From Paenibacillus solanacearum (lineage in GTDB: Bacteria > Bacillota > Bacilli > Paenibacillales > NBRC-103111), in contig NZ_CAJVAS010000008.1 of the NCBI RefSeq assembly GCF_910593845.1, forward strand, positions 62,001-126,000: a DNA stretch of 64,000 nt, given 5' to 3'. This document shows positions 50,929 through 60,059 of the stretch, piece after piece (within the stretch, counting starts at the first letter, position 1; each line of letters opens with the position of its first letter). Position numbers and translations under genes: made by a program. Below the pieces are notes generated by a model that saw nothing but the letters and a program-made list of their open reading frames with translations, did not search any database and had not been told where the DNA came from.

Positions 50929-51849
50929 TCAAGCCGGAGGCAGTGCCGTTGCAGCCTCGGACTGCGGCTCTTTCTTGGAGACGCGCAGAAACATCCAGAC
51001 ACCTAGCAGCAGAACGGCCCCGGCGGCCGCTTGCAGCCAAGTAACCGACTCGCCGAGCAGCAAATAAGCTAGCAGCGCCGCTCCCAGCGGTTCGCCGAGC
51101 ACGCTCATCGATACAGATTCCGGCTTCATATATTTCAGCAGCCAGTTGAACAAATAATGGCCGAATAGCGTCGGCACGATGGCGAGCAGCAGGAAGATGC
51201 CCCACTCCTTGGCCTCGTAACCGATCATCGCATAGCCGAACCCGACGTTATAGACGGCAAGAACGGCGGCGGCAAAGGCGAATACGAAGAAGCTGTAAAC
51301 AAACGCCGGTATTCGCTGCACCAGGTTTTTGCCGATCAGCATATGAAACGCGACGGCGAGCGCCCCGAGCAGCGACAGCAGGTCGCCGAGCAGCGCCTGT
51401 CCGCCCCAGCCCCAATCGCCCCAGCCGATCATAATGGCGCCGGCGATGGCAGTCAACATGCTGGCAACGGCGAGCGGGTGCGTCCGTTGTCGGAAGACGA
51501 GGCAGGCGCCGATGAGCACGAAGATCGGCTCCAGCGTCAGCAGCGCGGTGGAGCTGGCAACCGTAGTGAAGCGGAGCGAGCCCATCCACAGCAAAAAATG
51601 AAGTCCTAGCGCAAAGCCCGACCAGAACAGCAGGAGCCAGTCTTTGCGGCTCAAGCGGCGCATCGACGGACGGTGATTCATCAGCAGGAAAGGAAGCATC
51701 AATATTGTGGTCAGCACAAGGCGGTACATCGCGATCACGGATACCGGCGCATTTGACCAACGGACAAAAATAGACGAAAAAGAAATCGCTACGATGCCGA
51801 TCATGAGCGGCAGCCATAACGGAACCGGGGGACGAGGGTTGTGATTCAT
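50929..51849 (-). CDS. EamA/DMT family transporter
   Basis: A 306-residue membrane protein with ten hydrophobic segments in two EamA repeats. VAISFSSIFVRWSNAPVSVIAMYRL opens the first, and AIVPTLFGHYLFNWLLKYMKPESVSMSVLGEP is the typical second-repeat block. The family exports or imports metabolites such as amino acids or drugs; the substrate is unknown. A single leftward gene. Confidence 0.87.
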   Translation of the reverse strand: MNHNPRPPVPLWLPLMIGIVAISFSSIFVRWSNAPVSVIAMYRLVLTTILMLPFLLMNHRPSMRRLSRKDWLLLFWSGFALGLHFLLWMGSLRFTTVASSTALLTLEPIFVLIGACLVFRQRTHPLAVASMLTAIAGAIMIGWGDWGWGGQALLGDLLSLLGALAVAFHMLIGKNLVQRIPAFVYSFFVFAFAAAVLAVYNVGFGYAMIGYEAKEWGIFLLLAIVPTLFGHYLFNWLLKYMKPESVSMSVLGEPLGAALLAYLLLGESVTWLQAAAGAVLLLGVWMFLRVSKKEPQSEAATALPPA

Positions 51850-52171
51850 CAGAGGGTCTCCTTATGCTATGCTGTACGGTGGCTGATGGTATGTGTGATT
51901 CGGCGGGTTCGCCGCTGCGCGGCGCCGCGTTCTTCACAAGCTTTCATTATAGCAATGCGGGCGGGGATGTGTAAATATGCAGCTGGGCTGGCAGCCGCAG
52001 ATCAGCGGAAACTACAGGCTGCCGGAAAAGGCTCGGGCGAACGGCATGCCGTTTGGATGGGATCACCTTAGGATTGTGCAAGTTTATATTGGTATTTTCC
52101 ATTTCCTTGATGATGCACGGGTCCTATAATGAGGGTACAATCCGATGTATAACCAAGGGAGGAATTTCCGA
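51850..52171. other. Divergent intergenic region
   Basis: 322 bases with no gene. GCTATGCTGTACGGTGG near 51867 on the plus strand and the A+T-rich stretch 52079-52130 may carry promoters; no clean pair was found. Confidence 0.4.
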
Positions 52172-53689
52172 ATGTCCGAATCGTTCCTGCTTAACGACGA
52201 ACAAATGCGTAAGTTTATTAGCGAAGGCTTCCTTATTCTGAACACGGACTTTCCCGAATCGTTCCACGCTTCGCTCTTCCAGCAGCTGAACGAAGTATAT
52301 GGCGAAGAGGGGAATCCGGGCAATAACATTTTGCCGCGCATCCCCGATCTGCAAAGGGTGTTCGACCATCCTGTCATTCAAGGCGCGCTTACAAGCGTGC
52401 TTGGCGAGAATTACATGATGCATCCGCACCGGCACGGCCATTTCAACAAAAAAGCGACCGCCGGCGGATGGCATAAAGACAGCTACTGGGGGCATCAGCG
52501 GGTACGCAATCACCGTCCGTGGTGGGCGATGATCTTTTATTTCCCGCAGGATGTGACCATTGACATGGGGCCGACCGGCGTCGTGCCGGGTACGGGCTGC
52601 TACCAGACGAGAACGTTCGAGTCGGACGATACCGAGCTGGAAGTCACCTCTCACGGCAAAGCGGGCACCTTCGCGCTCGTTCAGTACGATATTTGGCATC
52701 GGGCGACGGCGAACATCTCGGGCAAAGACCGTTATATGCTGAAGTTTCAATTCGTCCGCACGGAGATGCCGACCCGGCCAAGCTGGAACAACTCTTCGGA
52801 CGAATGGATTACGCCGGCTTCCTTCGCGAAGCCGATTGTCCAGCACGAGCTCATTTGGCGCGATACGTGGAATTGGCTGACCGGGCAGCAGCAGGATGCG
52901 AACGTTTCCATCGGCGGCCGCAGCGCCTCGGCTGCCGATGAATGGATCGCGCAGCTGCAAAGCGACGACCGCTCGCTTCGCGCCAAAGCGGCCGACGAGC
53001 TCGGGCTCATCGGCGAAGCCGCCGCGGACCGGGCAGTTCCCGCGCTGGCCGCGGCGCTGGACGATGCGTTCGAGCCGGTCGCGCTGAACGCGGCGTACGC
53101 GCTGGGGCGCATGGGAGAGCAGGGACTGCGCGCGCTGCTCGATACGATCGAGCGCGGCAGCGGCATCGCCGCCCGTTCCGCCGCCTACGGCGCTTACATC
53201 GCAGGACCGGCGGCGATCGGCGGCTTGACGGCGATCATGCGCTCCGGCCCCGCGGATGCAGCCGCCTACGCGGCCTTCGCTCTCGGTGAGCTCGGCGGCG
53301 CCGCGGCGACGGCGGTGCCTGTGCTGGTCGAGCGGCTGCGCAGCGCCGATGCGGATGCGAAAGCGCGGCGCACCGTCGTCGAGACGCTCGGCATGATCGG
53401 CGCGGGCGCGTCCGATGAAGTCATTGTCGCTGCGTTGGAGCAATCGCTGCAGGATGACGACGATCAGGTGCGCTTCATGGCGGGCTTGTCGTTGTCCCGC
53501 ATCGGCGCGCCGGCGGATCAAGCCGTGCCGGCGATTGTGAAGGCGCTGGATGACGATAACCGGTACGTTCGCGCCAATGCGGCGGAAGCGCTGTATTATA
53601 TCGGTACGGAGCAAGCGAAGCAGGCACTGCTGAAGTTTCTCCGGACGTCCCGCTGGTGCAGTACAACGACGCCGAAGACGATGTTTTAA
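52172..53689 (+). CDS. Phytanoyl-CoA-dioxygenase-like oxygenase fused to HEAT repeats
   Basis: A 505-residue fusion. Residues 1-240 are a PhyH-type Fe(II)/2-oxoglutarate oxygenase: the metal ligands are His101 and Asp103 (GWHKDSYWG) and the distal His176 (DIWHRA). Residues about 250-490 are six to eight short helical HEAT or PBS-lyase-like repeats (RAKAADELGLIGE, ALNAAYALGRMGE, AAYAAFALGELGG, VRANAAEALYYIG). The repeats probably bind a protein partner or position the substrate. GGGAGG lies 9 bases before the ATG; the frame extends to 52145. The substrate is unknown; no neighbour hints at it. Confidence 0.83.
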   Translation: MSESFLLNDEQMRKFISEGFLILNTDFPESFHASLFQQLNEVYGEEGNPGNNILPRIPDLQRVFDHPVIQGALTSVLGENYMMHPHRHGHFNKKATAGGWHKDSYWGHQRVRNHRPWWAMIFYFPQDVTIDMGPTGVVPGTGCYQTRTFESDDTELEVTSHGKAGTFALVQYDIWHRATANISGKDRYMLKFQFVRTEMPTRPSWNNSSDEWITPASFAKPIVQHELIWRDTWNWLTGQQQDANVSIGGRSASAADEWIAQLQSDDRSLRAKAADELGLIGEAAADRAVPALAAALDDAFEPVALNAAYALGRMGEQGLRALLDTIERGSGIAARSAAYGAYIAGPAAIGGLTAIMRSGPADAAAYAAFALGELGGAAATAVPVLVERLRSADADAKARRTVVETLGMIGAGASDEVIVAALEQSLQDDDDQVRFMAGLSLSRIGAPADQAVPAIVKALDDDNRYVRANAAEALYYIGTEQAKQALLKFLRTSRWCSTTTPKTMF

Positions 53690-53748
53690 CTTGAAGGGTT
53701 GCGCGGTATAAGTAGGGCAGCCGCTATGGGAGTGCAAGAAAGGTAAGC

Positions 53749-53788
53749 AAAGCATCTGTGCACGGGAACGTGCCGGATGCTTTTTTGT
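53749..53788 (+). terminator. Intrinsic terminator after the oxygenase-HEAT gene
   Basis: AAGCATC and GCACG pair with CGTGC and GATGCTT around GGAA, then TTTTTTG. Confidence 0.78.
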
Positions 53789-53814
53789 AATTTCAGAGGA
53801 TATGCGGGGCAAGT

Positions 53815-54699
53815 TTAATCGGAAGTGTCATGACCGTACAACTGCCGAAATTCCCCCGGTGTCATTCGTTTCATTTCTTTGAATACGCGCCAGAACGTGC
53901 GGAGGGATTCGAAACCCGCTTCCGAGGAGACGTCCGTAATCGCCATATCCGTCAGAAGAAGCAGGCTGGATGCTCTGCGAATACGCAGTGTATGCAAATA
54001 TTCGAGGAAGCCGCAGCCCGTCAATTTTTTGAACAATCGGCTGATGTAGGCCGGACTCACCCCGAACTTCGCTGATAACTCCTCAAGCGTCAGCTTTTCC
54101 AGGTAGTTTTTATGCACATGTTGAATAATATCCCAGTCCCAACGCTTGTCATCCCGGAAAGATTCCTGCACCGCTCCGGGAGACGCCTCCAGTTGAGAAC
54201 GGAAGAAAAGCAGCAAGCCTTCGATCAGTTTGGCACGGATCCCGCTGAATTTACCGATGCGTGCTTCCTGATATTCCGTAAACATCTCCTTGCATAATAA
54301 AAACATCCGCTCGGCACGGTCTCCCCGCAAGGTGCAGTAGTAAGGATAGCGCTCGCCGCTTTGCAGCAGCAGCTGGCCCAGCTCGGCATCCGTTTGCGAT
54401 TCGAACAACAGGCGAGTATCGAACATGCAGCAGTATATTTGGAGCGGCTCGGAATCACAACGGAATTTATGCATCTGATTCGGCGGCAGCAGCGTGACTG
54501 TTCCGGATTCGAGTGGATGAGTGACGCCGTTGATCGTTTCTGTCCCTGTTCCCCCTACAACCACGGAAAATTCGGCGAAATCATGATGATGCAGATGATA
54601 GCTCGTATCGATCGTGTTGCGCCGGATGTAGAACGGCAGCTGACCTTTCTTGACATTTGAGATCTCGAGCGTGTCCTGGTACTCCGGGTAAATCGTCAT
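53815..54699 (-). CDS. AraC family transcriptional regulator with cupin domain
   Basis: A 294-residue regulator. The N-terminal half is an AraC cupin (HLHHHDFAEFSVVVGG, LLPPNQMHKFR). Residues about 190-290 are the double HTH (EELSAKFGVSPAYISRLFKK, ITDVSSEAGFESLRTFWRVFK, MTPGEFRQLYG). The ATG at 54699 follows AGGAGGAG. It diverges from the EEP-aminotransferase-Gfo/Idh-ceramidase operon and is the natural candidate for its activator; that is inference from layout. Confidence 0.88.
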   Translation of the reverse strand: MTIYPEYQDTLEISNVKKGQLPFYIRRNTIDTSYHLHHHDFAEFSVVVGGTGTETINGVTHPLESGTVTLLPPNQMHKFRCDSEPLQIYCCMFDTRLLFESQTDAELGQLLLQSGERYPYYCTLRGDRAERMFLLCKEMFTEYQEARIGKFSGIRAKLIEGLLLFFRSQLEASPGAVQESFRDDKRWDWDIIQHVHKNYLEKLTLEELSAKFGVSPAYISRLFKKLTGCGFLEYLHTLRIRRASSLLLLTDMAITDVSSEAGFESLRTFWRVFKEMKRMTPGEFRQLYGHDTSD

Positions 54700-54982
54700 C
54701 GGATCTGCTCCTCCTGCATCGTCCACGAATAACCACATTTTAACGCCTCGGTAGCGGCGTGTCTATTTGAAAAAAAATTTGCAAAATCTGGCGCAGCCCC
54801 GAAAAAAATGTCCTGCAAGGGCCAATGTGAATCGGCTACATTAAGAATGAAAGTAATGAAACCGCTCGTACAGGAAAACAAAGACAGAGGCCGACGGAAA
54901 CAGTTCCTGCAAAAATATTCTTAAAGGTGTCATGATCGGCGCAAGCAAGACTGGCGATGCTTGCGCGAAACGCAGGTGGAAC

Positions 54983-55768
54983 ATGCCGGACTATAACGAG
55001 GTGAACACATTGCATAACGAAACATTGCGACTTAAAATCATGTCCTACAACATCAGACACGGACGCGGGATGGATGATCGGGTCGATCTGCAAAGAATTG
55101 CCGAAGTCATTCGGCAGACGAACGCCGACATTGTGGGATTGCAGGAAGTCGATGAGCACTGGGGCCCGAGAAGCGGCTACGAAAATCAGACGATGCGGCT
55201 GGCAGAACGTTTGGGGATGGAATATGTCTTTGGTGGCAGCATCCATTTGGATCCGATTCCGGAGTCCGGGGGAAAACGGCGCAAGCACGGAGTTGCGGTG
55301 CTCAGCAAATATCCGATTCTGAGCAGCAGACAGCGGCTGTTTTCGACTTATGTCGGCAACCATCGCGAGCTGCTGGAAACGGAAATTGACATTTCCGGTT
55401 ACCGTCTTCACTTTTATTCCACACACTGGGGTTTGGATGCGGATGAAAGGCGGATCCAGTCGAACGAGACGATCCGGTGGGTGAAGGATGACGGTCCGGC
55501 GGTCGTCGTCGGCGATTTTAACAGTACGTTGGATTCCCCTGAGATGGAACTACTGATCCGACATTTTCATGATGCCTTTAACGGGGATGAAACAAAGGGA
55601 ACATTTCCGGCGAACGATCCTGCCAAGCGAATCGATTTTATTGTGGGCAATGGAGGAGTACGGTTCGATCAGGCGGAAGTCATCCCCTCTGCGGCTTCCG
55701 ATCATTTACCAATTGTGTGCGTACTGGAAATTCAAAGGCAAGACGATAAAGGAAAGGAATGGATATAA
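54983..55768 (+). CDS. Endonuclease/exonuclease/phosphatase (EEP) family hydrolase
   Basis: A 261-residue metal-dependent hydrolase of the EEP superfamily. MSYNIRHGRG is the first block, LQEVDEHWGPR carries the metal-binding Glu, and VVGDFNSTLDSPEM and SDHLPIV supply the catalytic Asp, Asn and His. No signal peptide, so it is cytoplasmic. The superfamily includes sphingomyelinases, inositol phosphatases and nucleases, so a phosphodiester or phosphomonoester of the pathway substrate is likely. Either ATG 54983 (with AGGTGG) or TTG 55010 (with GAGGTG) may be the start; I chose the first. It overlaps the neighbourhood of the next gene by 0-10 bases. Confidence 0.8.
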   Translation: MPDYNEVNTLHNETLRLKIMSYNIRHGRGMDDRVDLQRIAEVIRQTNADIVGLQEVDEHWGPRSGYENQTMRLAERLGMEYVFGGSIHLDPIPESGGKRRKHGVAVLSKYPILSSRQRLFSTYVGNHRELLETEIDISGYRLHFYSTHWGLDADERRIQSNETIRWVKDDGPAVVVGDFNSTLDSPEMELLIRHFHDAFNGDETKGTFPANDPAKRIDFIVGNGGVRFDQAEVIPSAASDHLPIVCVLEIQRQDDKGKEWI

Positions 55769-55770
55769 CC

Positions 55771-56985
55771 ATGGAAAACTTAGCAATCAATGGCGGAACT
55801 CCGGTTCGAACGCAGCCATTCCCGATTTGGCCCGTATTTGATGCATTAGAGGAGAATATGTTACTAGAAGTCATCCGTTCCGGCAAGTGGGGGGGAGCGG
55901 GTACGGCGCTGACCTCCGAGTATCCATCGAAGTTGCTGCAAATGGAGGAATCGATAGCCAAGCTGCAGGATGCGGCGTATGGTGTCAGTGTTGTTAATGG
56001 GACGGTGGCCATTACTGTTGCTCTGCAAGCGGCGGGACTTCGGCCAGGGGACGAAGTCATCATTCCCCCGTATACATTCATCGCAACGGCCACGGCCGCA
56101 CTAGCTTACGGCGTTATTCCGGTCTTTGCAGATATCGAGGAGGATACCTTTTTAATCGATCCCGACAAGGTTGAGCTCGCCATCACATCGCGTACCAAAG
56201 CGATCATGCCGGTACATATAGGCGGGGCTCCCGCGAATATGGAACGAATCATGACGATTGCACGTGCTCACAATCTGAAGGTCATAGAAGATTCCGCTCA
56301 GGCTATCGGCGCCAAGTGGGACGGCCAAGGGGTCGGCGCGATCGGTGATATCGGCACGTTCAGCTTTCAGTCAAGTAAAAATTTAAATGCCGGAGAAGGC
56401 GGTTTGCTGGTAACTAATGACAAGGAGTTAAGGGACTTGGCGTGGTCGATCTGTAATGTCGGCCGTGTTCCAGGAGGGGCTTGGTATCAGCATACAAACC
56501 TTGGTCAAAATTATCGGATGACTGAGCTGCAAGCTGCACTCTTGCTAGCCCAGTTGACCCGTCTTGAAGATCAGATGCAGAGGCGTGAAGCAAACGCCCG
56601 ACTGCTTGACGAGCTGCTGCAGGATATAGATGGGGTTCGAGTAACAGCGCGTCACCCGAAAATGACCCGGCATGCCCATCATTTATATATATTCCGCATT
56701 GCACCTGACCGGGCGGGCAGGCGCGACAAAGCTGAAATCATCCGAATGTTGAACGCAGAAGGTATCCCCGTTACGGCGGGGTATGTTTCGCTGAATCGTA
56801 ACCATGCGATCATTAAAGCGGTCCGTGATTGGAGAGGATCGGAGATGATTAACGAATGTCCGATTAGTGAACGACTGAGCGAACAGGAAGCGCTCTGGCT
56901 AGGCCAGAATGTGCTTTTGTCCGACGAGCAGGCAATGTATGACATTGCAGCTGCGGTACGTAAAGTTTTACATGCTGGCCAATGA
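55771..56985 (+). CDS. DegT/DnrJ/EryC1/StrS family aminotransferase
   Basis: A 404-residue PLP-dependent sugar aminotransferase. Pyridoxal-binding Lys203 is in SFQSSKNLNAGEGG. Further family blocks are NGTVAITVALQAAGL, PPYTFIATATAALAYG, IEDSAQAIGA and NYRMTELQAAL. Members transfer amino groups to keto sugars or keto-cyclitols (for example scyllo-inosose). The opening LAINGGTPVRTQPFPIWP is shared with aminocyclitol aminotransferases. ATG 55771 is preferred because family members start here; 55759 overlaps the EEP stop. It is cotranscribed with the Gfo/Idh gene 21 bases on. Confidence 0.9.
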   Translation: MENLAINGGTPVRTQPFPIWPVFDALEENMLLEVIRSGKWGGAGTALTSEYPSKLLQMEESIAKLQDAAYGVSVVNGTVAITVALQAAGLRPGDEVIIPPYTFIATATAALAYGVIPVFADIEEDTFLIDPDKVELAITSRTKAIMPVHIGGAPANMERIMTIARAHNLKVIEDSAQAIGAKWDGQGVGAIGDIGTFSFQSSKNLNAGEGGLLVTNDKELRDLAWSICNVGRVPGGAWYQHTNLGQNYRMTELQAALLLAQLTRLEDQMQRREANARLLDELLQDIDGVRVTARHPKMTRHAHHLYIFRIAPDRAGRRDKAEIIRMLNAEGIPVTAGYVSLNRNHAIIKAVRDWRGSEMINECPISERLSEQEALWLGQNVLLSDEQAMYDIAAAVRKVLHAGQ

Positions 56986-57006
56986 CGATTTAAGGAGTGG
57001 GCTACT

Positions 57007-57993
57007 ATGAAGGTGGCCATCGCCGGTTGTGGGACGATGGGCAGTATTTATGCGGAGCGATTAGCCGAAATGAACGATGTGCACCTGGTTTCGATGTTCG
57101 ACCGCAAATGGGAAACGGCCCGGAATGTGGGGGACAGGTACGGTGCGACCCCATACGATTCTTACGATCGGATGCTGGAAGCAGAAGACATCGACGTAGT
57201 CTGTGTGACCATGCCCACGTTTCTTCACAAGGAATATGTGCTGAAAGCAGCAGCGAGGAAGAAGCACATTATTTGCGAAAAGCCGCTGGCGCTTGATCCT
57301 GCAGATGCGCTTGAGATGCTGACCGTGTGTCGAGCAGCAGGGTCCCGTCTGTTTGTCGGTCATGTGGTACGATTTTTTCCTGAATATCAGAACTTCCGTC
57401 AGGCTGTTCTTGGAGGACAGCTCGGTTCGGTCGGAATGATCCGTACTATGCGCGCCGGGCATCATCCCGGGGAAGCTAAATCTTGGTACGCAGACGGTTC
57501 CAAAAGCGGGGGGATATTTTTAGATCTGATGATCCACGATATTGATTTTCTCCGATGGACGCTGGGGGAGATTGATTCTGTTTACGCACTGAGAGGGAAG
57601 ACGGAATCAGCGGATTATGCGCTTGCTGTGCTCTCTTTTTGTAACGGTGCAATCGCCAATGTGGAGGCGGTATGGGGATATCCAGGTCAATTTACGACGT
57701 ATGTAGAAGGAATAGGGGCGTTGGGCGTGCTTACAATCGACAACCGTCAGCAACAGCTTATTGAACCCAAGACCTCTATTCTTTTAGAGGGAGCCGAAAA
57801 GGAAGTCGTTGTACCCCATGATCCTGGAACACGTGATGCCTATTATGAACAGTTACGCCATTTTCTATCTTGCATTCAATCGGGAGAGGAGTCGATTATT
57901 ACTGCGGCCGATGCCTGTAAGGCTGTTGAGATTGCCCGAGCAACCGTACAGTCGGCGTTAACGGGAGAGCGAGTGATATTGAATAATTGTTAA
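57007..57993 (+). CDS. Gfo/Idh/MocA family oxidoreductase
   Basis: A 328-residue NAD(P)-dependent dehydrogenase. The Rossmann motif is VAIAGCGTMGS (residues 3-13), EKPLAL (91-96) holds the catalytic Lys92, and DLMIHDIDFLRWTLG is the typical His/Asp substrate block. Members oxidise sugars, inositols or their amines. It would supply the keto compound for the aminotransferase (or reverse its action). The gene ends shortly before the hydrolase start. AAGGAGTGGG precedes the ATG. Confidence 0.9.
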   Translation: MKVAIAGCGTMGSIYAERLAEMNDVHLVSMFDRKWETARNVGDRYGATPYDSYDRMLEAEDIDVVCVTMPTFLHKEYVLKAAARKKHIICEKPLALDPADALEMLTVCRAAGSRLFVGHVVRFFPEYQNFRQAVLGGQLGSVGMIRTMRAGHHPGEAKSWYADGSKSGGIFLDLMIHDIDFLRWTLGEIDSVYALRGKTESADYALAVLSFCNGAIANVEAVWGYPGQFTTYVEGIGALGVLTIDNRQQQLIEPKTSILLEGAEKEVVVPHDPGTRDAYYEQLRHFLSCIQSGEESIITAADACKAVEIARATVQSALTGERVILNNC

Positions 57994-58019
57994 AGTCACT
58001 AGATATGGAGGATGTAAAC

Positions 58020-59324
58020 ATGATGTTCTTGGGTACCTCGAAAATAGATATTACGCCAGTTGCTCCAGTACCGTTGTGTGGCTTTGCATCTAGAAGCGAT
58101 AAAGGGCCGTTCGAAAGCGTTTCCCTCCCGTTGTACGCAAGGGTGTTTTACTTCAGGTCAGACAATAGCGCCGGAGAGAGCCACTCCGCCATTCTCGTGT
58201 CTGCCGACTTGATCTGGTGGGGTAGCGATCGAGTCCCGCTGCTTCGGCGGAAGATCCGGGACCGCCTGAAGATAGAGCATGTTATCCTTCACGGTTCACA
58301 CACACATTCCGGCCCCCAAACAAGCGCACTTTTTTCTGATCTTCTAGGGAAAGTGGACCCAGCTTATGTCGCTTATTTGGAATCCCGCCTGCTGGAAGGG
58401 ATCGAAGCGGCAGTAGGGAACGCTGAGTTAGTCACCATGGCAAGGGGGCGAGGGGGATGTGATATTGCAATAAACCGGCGTGGCTGGAACAATGGAGAAA
58501 GCGTTATTGGACCGAATCCGGAAGGGCCGGTCGACCATGAACTGCAGGTGATACGTTTTATGGCCGTGGGCGGACGCGTGAAAGCATTACTGGTTCATTA
58601 CGCATGCCACCCCGTAATCACGAGGGAAAATCGCGTGTCATCCGAATTTATTGGCGTCGCCATGGAGCAGTTGGAGGAGGCATTCGGTGACGGGACAGTG
58701 GCCGCTTACATACAAGGGACCTGCGGCGATATCAATCCCGCTGAGGGCGGTGATATTTGCTGCGGCGGGGACATCGAGGTATGCCGTATGGGTCAGAGGC
58801 TGGCTCATGCAGTTGAACGGGTGCTTCTAGGTCGGTTGGAGCCGTTGGAATCGGCGGCAATACAATCGAAGACAGCTGAGATCGCGCTGCCTTTGCAGAG
58901 GCTGCCCCGGCATGAGGAGCTTGAAGCCCTGCAGAACGATGCAGGGGTAATGGGGGATTGGAGCCGATTCTTGCTCCGTTCGCCCGAGTATTTGACAGAC
59001 CGGTTGACGCTGGAAATCACGAAGCTGACATTGGCGGATGGCTTGGTTTTGGTCGCAATGAACGGGGAGATCGTAGTTGAGTATGGGTTATTCCTGAAGC
59101 GAATATCGAACGGAACCATTCTTCCGATGGGATACAGTAACGGTATGATTGGTTATTTGCCGACGGCGGAGCAATTGGCTATAGGCGGGTACGAGCCATT
59201 GAAATCAACCTACTATTTCCGTATGCCCGCTCCTTTCGAACCGAGTGTAGAGGAGCTGGTAAAGTCAACGCTATTACAGATGTTCGGAACGAATGAGCTG
59301 ATCCATGATCAGCAGGTGCCATGA
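58020..59324 (+). CDS. Neutral/alkaline ceramidase-like hydrolase
   Basis: A 434-residue protein of the neutral/alkaline non-lysosomal ceramidase family. Opening block GTSKIDITPVAPVPLCGFASR, metal-site block LHGSHTHSGPQTS, and the later YACHPVI and QGTCGDINPAEGG, which hold zinc ligands and the nucleophile region. Real ceramidases cleave the N-acyl bond of sphingolipids but carry a signal peptide. This one has none, and so lies in the cytoplasm. It may remove an N-acyl group from an amino-sugar or aminocyclitol. TGGAGG precedes the ATG at 58020. Confidence 0.85.
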   Translation: MMFLGTSKIDITPVAPVPLCGFASRSDKGPFESVSLPLYARVFYFRSDNSAGESHSAILVSADLIWWGSDRVPLLRRKIRDRLKIEHVILHGSHTHSGPQTSALFSDLLGKVDPAYVAYLESRLLEGIEAAVGNAELVTMARGRGGCDIAINRRGWNNGESVIGPNPEGPVDHELQVIRFMAVGGRVKALLVHYACHPVITRENRVSSEFIGVAMEQLEEAFGDGTVAAYIQGTCGDINPAEGGDICCGGDIEVCRMGQRLAHAVERVLLGRLEPLESAAIQSKTAEIALPLQRLPRHEELEALQNDAGVMGDWSRFLLRSPEYLTDRLTLEITKLTLADGLVLVAMNGEIVVEYGLFLKRISNGTILPMGYSNGMIGYLPTAEQLAIGGYEPLKSTYYFRMPAPFEPSVEELVKSTLLQMFGTNELIHDQQVP

Positions 59325-59507
59325 GTTGGCAATCCGCTTTTCCCTTCATCAATGACAGGTTTCTGATCTGCTTTTTTCTGGCAGAGCGGGAGCCTTTTTA
59401 TTGTTGGCGCATGTTCTACATTGACAAAACTCACATGAATGGGTATGATTCCTAATCACATTTTGTGCACATGGGTATCTTAAAATAGAAAAAAGGAGAG
59501 TGAACGA

Positions 59508-60059
59508 ATGTCCGCTCAACAACATTATTTAGTCAATATCGTTCCCTACAGTTCTGACTGGTCTATGGAATTTGACAAAGAGAAAGAGCGATTGCTTGGA
59601 ATACTGGCCCCGCACATCGCTGCTATTGAACATACCGGCAGTACTTCAATACCGAATCAAGACGCGAAGCCCATTATCGATATCTCCGCTGCCGTACATA
59701 CGTTGCTTGACAAACAAATCTATGAAAACCTGCTTAGCCATTCAGGTTATCGTTATATTGGAGCCTTCAAGACCGGGAGACATTTCTTTGCAAAAGAACA
59801 CGCAGGAACACGTACGCATCATTTGCATATTTTTCCGCTTGAAGGATTTTACGAAAGAAATGAACTGCTATTTCGCGATTACCTTCGGGCCCATCCTGAC
59901 TTCGTAATACAGTACGGGAAACTAAAACGAACGTTGGCTGAACAATATCCTTCAGATCCTGAAGGTTACACGCGGGGAAAAACGGACTTTATCCAACGTG
60001 TCGTTGACTTGGCGCGAACCGAGCGAGGACTACCTCTTCTAAACGTATGGGTTGATTAG
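59508..60059 (+). CDS. GrpB family protein (UPF0157)
   Basis: A 183-residue protein of the GrpB/UPF0157 family, related to nucleotidyltransferases. Block IEHTGSTSIPNQDAKPIIDIS holds the GS motif and Asp residues of the catalytic site; HHLHIFPLEG and FRDYLRAHPD are also typical. Some family members are linked to dephospho-CoA kinase, but their activity is uncertain. The gene is visibly A+T-richer than its neighbours (22 G+C of 60 bases at 59701-59760), suggesting recent acquisition. AAAAAGGAGAG precedes the ATG. Confidence 0.88.
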   Translation: MSAQQHYLVNIVPYSSDWSMEFDKEKERLLGILAPHIAAIEHTGSTSIPNQDAKPIIDISAAVHTLLDKQIYENLLSHSGYRYIGAFKTGRHFFAKEHAGTRTHHLHIFPLEGFYERNELLFRDYLRAHPDFVIQYGKLKRTLAEQYPSDPEGYTRGKTDFIQRVVDLARTERGLPLLNVWVD

